Assembly (NCBI GenBank): GCA_964509765.1
Contig: CAZDYI010000092.1
Location: 1 to 9,254, forward strand
Direction: 5' to 3'
Source of the DNA: CAZDYI01 sp964509765
Lineage (GTDB): Bacteria; Pseudomonadota; Gammaproteobacteria; Tethybacterales; Tethybacteraceae
DNA length: 9,254 nucleotides
Shown here piece after piece: positions 5,967-9,254 of this stretch; positions within the stretch are counted from its first letter, which is position 1, and each line of letters starts with the position of its first letter. Under the pieces are notes generated by a model. The model was not told where the DNA came from and searched no databases. It saw only the letters and a list, made by a program, of their open reading frames with translations. The translations under genes and the position numbers were made by a program.

Positions 5967-7046
5967 ATGGCAAGCCTGGCGCTCGATCGGCTGTGCAAGG
6001 GCTGGGACGCGCCGGTCCTCGACGAGATCAGCCTCGAGATCGCCGAGGGCGAGTTCTTCGTGATCGTTGGCCCGTCCGGCGCGGGCAAGACGACGATGCT
6101 GCGCCTGGTCGCAGGCCTCGAGTCCCCGGACGCAGGCCGGGTCCTGATGGACGGCGCGGACGTCACCCGGGTCCCGCCGTACGAGCGCGGCGCGGCGATG
6201 ACCTTCGAGTCCTACGCGCTCTACCCGCAGCTGACGGTGTTCGAGAACATCGCCAGCCCCCTGCGGGCGCGGAGGATGCCCGAAGACGAGGTCAAGAGGC
6301 ACGTCGGCCGGGTGGCCGAGCTGCTGCGCATACCCGAGCTGCTCGGGCGCAAGCCCGGCGAGATCTCCGGCGGGCAGAAGCAGCGCACCGCGCTCGGCCG
6401 GACGCTGGTCGCGAGCCCGAAGGTCTTTTTGCTCGACGAGCCGCTGAGCCACCTCGACGCGAAGATCCGCATCGACCTGCGCGAGCAGTTCCACACCCTC
6501 GACGAGCTGCGCCGCACGGCGACGCTGTACGTCACACACGACTACGCCGAGGCGCTCTCGCTCGGCGACCGGGTCGGCGTGCTCAGCGGCGGGCGCATCC
6601 AGCAGGTCGGGACCTCGGTCGAGATCTTCGAGCGCCCGAACTCGGTGACCGTCGCGCAGCAGTTCGGCCAGCCGGGGATCAACCTGCTCGACGTCAGCCT
6701 CGGCCGCGAGGGCGGCGCTCTGCGCGCGAGCGCAGGCAAGCTCTCCTTTGCGGTCAGCCCGGAGCACGCCGCGGCGGTCGAGGGTGGCGGCGAGGGTCTC
6801 CGGCTCGGCATCCGCCCGCAGCACCTGCGTGTGTCGGAAGTCGGCGGGATCGCCGGCGAGGTGACGTCGTTCCAGTCGCTCGGCTCGTACGGAGTCCTGT
6901 CGGTCGAGTGCTCCGGCACTACGCTGCAGCTGCTCGCCGAGGCCGAGTCGCCGCTGCGCCCCGGCGAGGGCGTGCGCCTCGAGGTCGACAGCGGCTCGCT
7001 TTCGTGGTTCGGCCCCGACGGCCGCTCGCTCCTGCACCCCGCCTGA
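5967..7046 (+). CDS. Sugar ABC transporter ATPase 1, with Q-loop Glu
   Basis: This cytoplasmic ATPase is of the sugar-importer (MalK/UgpC/GlpS-like) branch, 359 residues long. Visible motifs are Walker A GPSGAGKT (35-42), signature ISGGQKQR (133-140), Walker B VFLLDEP (153-159, catalytic E158), D-loop SHLD (161-164) and switch H191. The Q-loop position is Glu (E81 in AAMTFESYALYP), where nearly all family members have Gln. A C-terminal TOBE-like regulatory domain follows from about residue 235, including GIRPQHLRV (281-289). ATPase activity should be retained because both catalytic Glu and switch His are present. The ATG lies four bases after the permease stop, with AAGGG about eight bases upstream. 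A second, different ATPase follows directly, so the two probably form a heterodimer; homodimers of either cannot be excluded. Confidence 0.92.
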   Translation: MASLALDRLCKGWDAPVLDEISLEIAEGEFFVIVGPSGAGKTTMLRLVAGLESPDAGRVLMDGADVTRVPPYERGAAMTFESYALYPQLTVFENIASPLRARRMPEDEVKRHVGRVAELLRIPELLGRKPGEISGGQKQRTALGRTLVASPKVFLLDEPLSHLDAKIRIDLREQFHTLDELRRTATLYVTHDYAEALSLGDRVGVLSGGRIQQVGTSVEIFERPNSVTVAQQFGQPGINLLDVSLGREGGALRASAGKLSFAVSPEHAAAVEGGGEGLRLGIRPQHLRVSEVGGIAGEVTSFQSLGSYGVLSVECSGTTLQLLAEAESPLRPGEGVRLEVDSGSLSWFGPDGRSLLHPA

Positions 7047-7048
7047 CG

Positions 7049-8119
7049 ATGGCCGCGCTCTCGTTCTCCAAGGTCGCGAAGACCTACGGCAGCGGCGAGG
7101 GCGCGGTGAGGGCCGTGCAGGACATGGACCTGGAGATCGCCGACGGCGAGTTCCTCGCCCTGCTCGGCCCGTCCGGCTGCGGGAAGTCCTCGACGCTGCG
7201 GATGACAGTCGGCCTCGAGGAGATCTCGGGCGGCGAGATCAGCTTCGACGGCAAGAGGGTCAACGAGCTCAGCCCGCAGGAGCGCAACGTCGCGATGGGC
7301 TTCGAGAACTACTCGCTGTACCCCAACCTCACGGTCAGGGGCAACCTGAGCTTCCCGCTCGAGATCGCCGGCGTGCCCAAGTCCGACGCGCAGGCCCGGG
7401 TGAAGCAGGTCGGCGAGCTGCTCGACATCGGCCCGATCATGGACCGCATGCCGTCCGAGCTCTCGGGCGGCCAGCAGCAGCGGGTGAGCCTCGGCCGGGC
7501 GCTGGTCCGCCAGCCGTCGGCCTTCATCCTCGACGAGGTGATGAGCCACGTCGACTCGCAGCTGAAGTTCCGGATGCTCAACGACCTCGCCGAGGTCCAC
7601 CGCGAGTTCGGGCGCACGACGATGTACGTCACGCACGACCAGCTCGAGGCGCTCGCCCTTGCCGACCGGATCGCGGTGATGCACCAGTCGCGGCTCCAGC
7701 AGGTCGGGACGAGGCAGGACCTCTTCCTCCGGCCCGCGAACACCTTCGTCGCGGGCTTCATCGGCGAGCCGGCTATGAACCTGATGGACGCGGCCGTCGA
7801 GGGCGGCAAGGTCGTCGTCGGCGACGGGGACATGTCCCTGGAGCCGCCCGGGGCAGAGAAGCTCGCCGGGCGCGAGCTGGTGTTCGGCTGCCGGCCGCAG
7901 CACCTGGAGATCGACCCGGAGTCGCAGGACCTGCGCGCCGAGGTCGAGGTCCGGGAGTACCTCGGCGAGAGGGTCGTCTACAGCATGCGCGCCGGAAGCA
8001 GCCGCTTCAAGGTCGCCGGCGGGGCGGACAGCGCGCTGAAGGTGGGCGACTCGACCGGCTTCCGGCTCGACGGCGGGCAGGCCCTGTTCTTCGACCGCTC
8101 CACGGGCGCTGCGATATAA
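7049..8119 (+). CDS. Sugar ABC transporter ATPase 2, with altered Q-loop and post-Walker-B segment
   Basis: This second ATPase of the same operon is 356 residues long. Motifs are Walker A GPSGCGKS (40-47), signature LSGGQQQR (138-145), Walker B AFILDE (158-163, catalytic E163) and switch H196. Two departures stand out. The Q-loop position is Glu (E86 in VAMGFENYSLYP), and the usual D-E-P-L-S-N-L-D reads DEVMSHVD (162-169), losing the Pro and the usual Asn. A C-terminal TOBE-like domain with GCRPQHLEI (280-288) follows. It is clearly related to but diverged from the upstream ATPase, consistent with an old duplication and a heterodimeric ATPase. The ATG begins two bases after the previous stop. 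Its own stop overlaps a TATAAT that may drive the binding-protein gene. A non-ATPase role is unlikely given intact catalytic residues. Confidence 0.92.
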   Translation: MAALSFSKVAKTYGSGEGAVRAVQDMDLEIADGEFLALLGPSGCGKSSTLRMTVGLEEISGGEISFDGKRVNELSPQERNVAMGFENYSLYPNLTVRGNLSFPLEIAGVPKSDAQARVKQVGELLDIGPIMDRMPSELSGGQQQRVSLGRALVRQPSAFILDEVMSHVDSQLKFRMLNDLAEVHREFGRTTMYVTHDQLEALALADRIAVMHQSRLQQVGTRQDLFLRPANTFVAGFIGEPAMNLMDAAVEGGKVVVGDGDMSLEPPGAEKLAGRELVFGCRPQHLEIDPESQDLRAEVEVREYLGERVVYSMRAGSSRFKVAGGADSALKVGDSTGFRLDGGQALFFDRSTGAAI

Positions 8120-8120
8120 T
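8091..8120 (+). promoter_or_regulatory. Candidate internal promoter for the sugar-binding protein gene
   Basis: A perfect TATAAT (8115-8120) overlaps the TAA stop of ATPase 2, and TCGACC (four of six consensus bases) lies 18 bases upstream. The start point would be near 8127, giving a leader of about 34 bases that contains the strong GGGGAGG before the binding-protein ATG. A separate promoter would let the cell make more binding protein than ATPase, as is usual for importers where this gene comes last. The 41-base gap 8120-8160 shows only a weak 4-base stem besides this. Confidence 0.4.
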
Positions 8121-8160
8121 GCTGACGCCGGCTTGAGCGGCATTGATCGGGGAGGATTCC

Positions 8161-9254
8161 ATGTCAATATTCAAGGCCCAGACCACAGCGATTAACCGCA
8201 GGAAGTTCCTCAAGGGAGCCGCGGCGGGAGCCGCAGCCTCCGCGATGCCCGGAGGGATGGCCCTCGGGGCGACCAGCGTGCCGCCGGGCAAGAAGCTCTT
8301 CAAGGACGTCGAGCTCACCTACTTCCAGGACAGCAACTGGCTCCACGCCCCGCTGTGGCTGTCGCCGCACCTGATGAACGAGGCCGGCGTCGGCATCAAG
8401 TCGCGCGAGAACTACGACGGAGGCGATGCGGTCGCCAAGATCCTCCCGCAGCTGCTTTCCAAGCGCCCGCGCTTCGACTGGGTCCAGTTCCCGAGCCTGT
8501 TCTTCGGGACCTTCGCCCAGACCGGCCAGCTCGAGCCCCTCGACGACTACCTCGCGCAGTACGAGGGCACCGACGAGTACCTCGACTGGGTCATGCCGGC
8601 CTACCGCGAGTTCTACACGAAGTGGAACGGCAAGACCTACGGGCTGATGCTCGACGGCGACATCCACATCCTGCACTACCGCAAGAGCTTCTTCGAGCGC
8701 CCCGACCTGCAGCGCAAGTTCTCCTCGCGCTTCCAGCGCGAGCTCGCGGTGCCGAAGACCTGGCCCGAGTTCCTCGAGACCAACCAGTTCTTCACCGAGG
8801 AGCTGAGCAAGGACGGCATCTACGGTACCTCGATGGTCGTCAACCCGCCGAACTTCGGCTGGGGCTTCTGGATGGACATCGCGGCGTCCGCCGGGGTGAA
8901 CTACTTCGACGAGAACATGAACCCGGTGATCAACCAGGGCAAGGCGGCCGAGTCCCTCGACATGTTCCGCGAGATCATCAAGTTCGGGCCCCCGGGCGCC
9001 GAGAGCATGGACATCGGCACGACCATCCAGCGCTGGCAGTCGGGCTCGGACGTGATGTCGGTCTGGTGGATCGACCTCGCCGAGTTCACCGTCCAGCAGC
9101 AGGGCGTCGAGCGCGCCGAGGACCAGCGCGGCGCGATCGTCCCGGGCTGGGTCAACGACGACGGCTCGATCACCAACCGGGCGATCTCGCTTTGGTGCCG
9201 CACGGCGTCGATCCCGAAGAACGCCCCGCAGGACGTCAAGGACGCGGCCTTCTA
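8161..9254 (+). CDS. Sugar ABC transporter substrate-binding protein, Tat-type signal (3' end outside window)
   Basis: This is the exported binding protein of the sugar importer; 364 residues are visible and the frame is still open at the window end. The N-terminus holds a textbook twin-arginine motif, NRRKFLKGA (12-20), then an Ala/Gly-rich hydrophobic stretch and likely cleavage near residues 35-38. Tat export implies the protein folds before crossing the membrane. The mature part is a family-1 (CUT1) binding protein: a QLLSKRPRFDWVQFPSL region, LEPLDDYLAQYEGTDEYLDW, and a FYTKWNGKTYGLMLDGDIHI segment, the usual K-x-Y-G-x-P-like position. GGGGAGG lies five bases before the ATG. Oligosaccharides containing xylose are the likely ligand from the divergent xylosidase, but polyols or other sugars remain possible. 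Confidence 0.93.
   Translation, partial: MSIFKAQTTAINRRKFLKGAAAGAAASAMPGGMALGATSVPPGKKLFKDVELTYFQDSNWLHAPLWLSPHLMNEAGVGIKSRENYDGGDAVAKILPQLLSKRPRFDWVQFPSLFFGTFAQTGQLEPLDDYLAQYEGTDEYLDWVMPAYREFYTKWNGKTYGLMLDGDIHILHYRKSFFERPDLQRKFSSRFQRELAVPKTWPEFLETNQFFTEELSKDGIYGTSMVVNPPNFGWGFWMDIAASAGVNYFDENMNPVINQGKAAESLDMFREIIKFGPPGAESMDIGTTIQRWQSGSDVMSVWWIDLAEFTVQQQGVERAEDQRGAIVPGWVNDDGSITNRAISLWCRTASIPKNAPQDVKDAAF

Noticed and set aside
5027..6166. Long minus-strand frame opposite the second permease and ATPase 1
   Set aside because: Its composition, rich in Arg, Glu, His and Gln, is that of a codon shadow, and it lies over well-supported genes on the plus strand.
5993..7048. Open frame joined to the start of ATPase 2
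   Set aside because: It overlaps ATPase 1 in another frame and is Arg/Pro-rich low-complexity sequence. ATPase 2 has a normal start at 7049.
6542..8167. Long minus-strand frame of over 500 codons opposite both ATPases
   Set aside because: It has no recognisable motif and spans two genuine genes with complete ATPase motifs on the plus strand.

Overview
The window is a gene-dense, strongly GC-rich piece of a bacterial chromosome. Intergenic gaps are short, GTG starts are used, and both substrate-binding proteins carry twin-arginine (Tat) type leaders. This fits a high-GC Gram-negative bacterium, possibly an alphaproteobacterium, but no rRNA, tRNA or marker gene is present, so the assignment is an inference. 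I see no tRNA, rRNA, CRISPR array, insertion sequence or phage gene.

The left part, positions 1 to 2283 on the minus strand, is an NMT1/SsuA/TauA-type ABC importer. It runs binding protein (1267-2283), ATPase (439-1209), permease (1-411, cut by the window edge). A perfect hairpin lies between the binding-protein and ATPase genes. The substrate cannot be read from sequence; sulfonates, thiamine-pyrimidine precursors, nitrate-type ions or other small organic molecules are all possible.

An AT-rich 110-base gap (2284-2393) precedes this operon. It holds a promoter-like element, an overlapping dyad, and an 11-codon reading frame with a strong Shine-Dalgarno sequence and two adjacent cysteine codons.

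The centre and right form a sugar-use locus. A cytoplasmic GH43 beta-xylosidase (2394-3992, minus) is transcribed away from a complete CUT1-like sugar importer on the plus strand: MalF-type permease (4140-5120), MalG-type permease (5117-5962), ATPase 1 (5967-7046), ATPase 2 (7049-8119) and a Tat-type sugar-binding protein (8161 to beyond the window end). The 147-base divergent gap holds a perfect TATAAT and a hairpin. The likely scheme is that the importer brings in xylo-oligosaccharides or related xylosides and the xylosidase releases xylose inside the cell. Binding of such substrates is inferred from gene context only.

The most unusual point is the ATPase pair. Most CUT1 importers use one ATPase gene, often shared. 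Here two adjacent, clearly different ATPases both have Glu at the Q-loop position, and the second also has an altered segment after Walker B. The layout recalls the GlpSTPQV glycerol importer, which also has two ATPases, but the gene order differs and the neighbour is a xylosidase.
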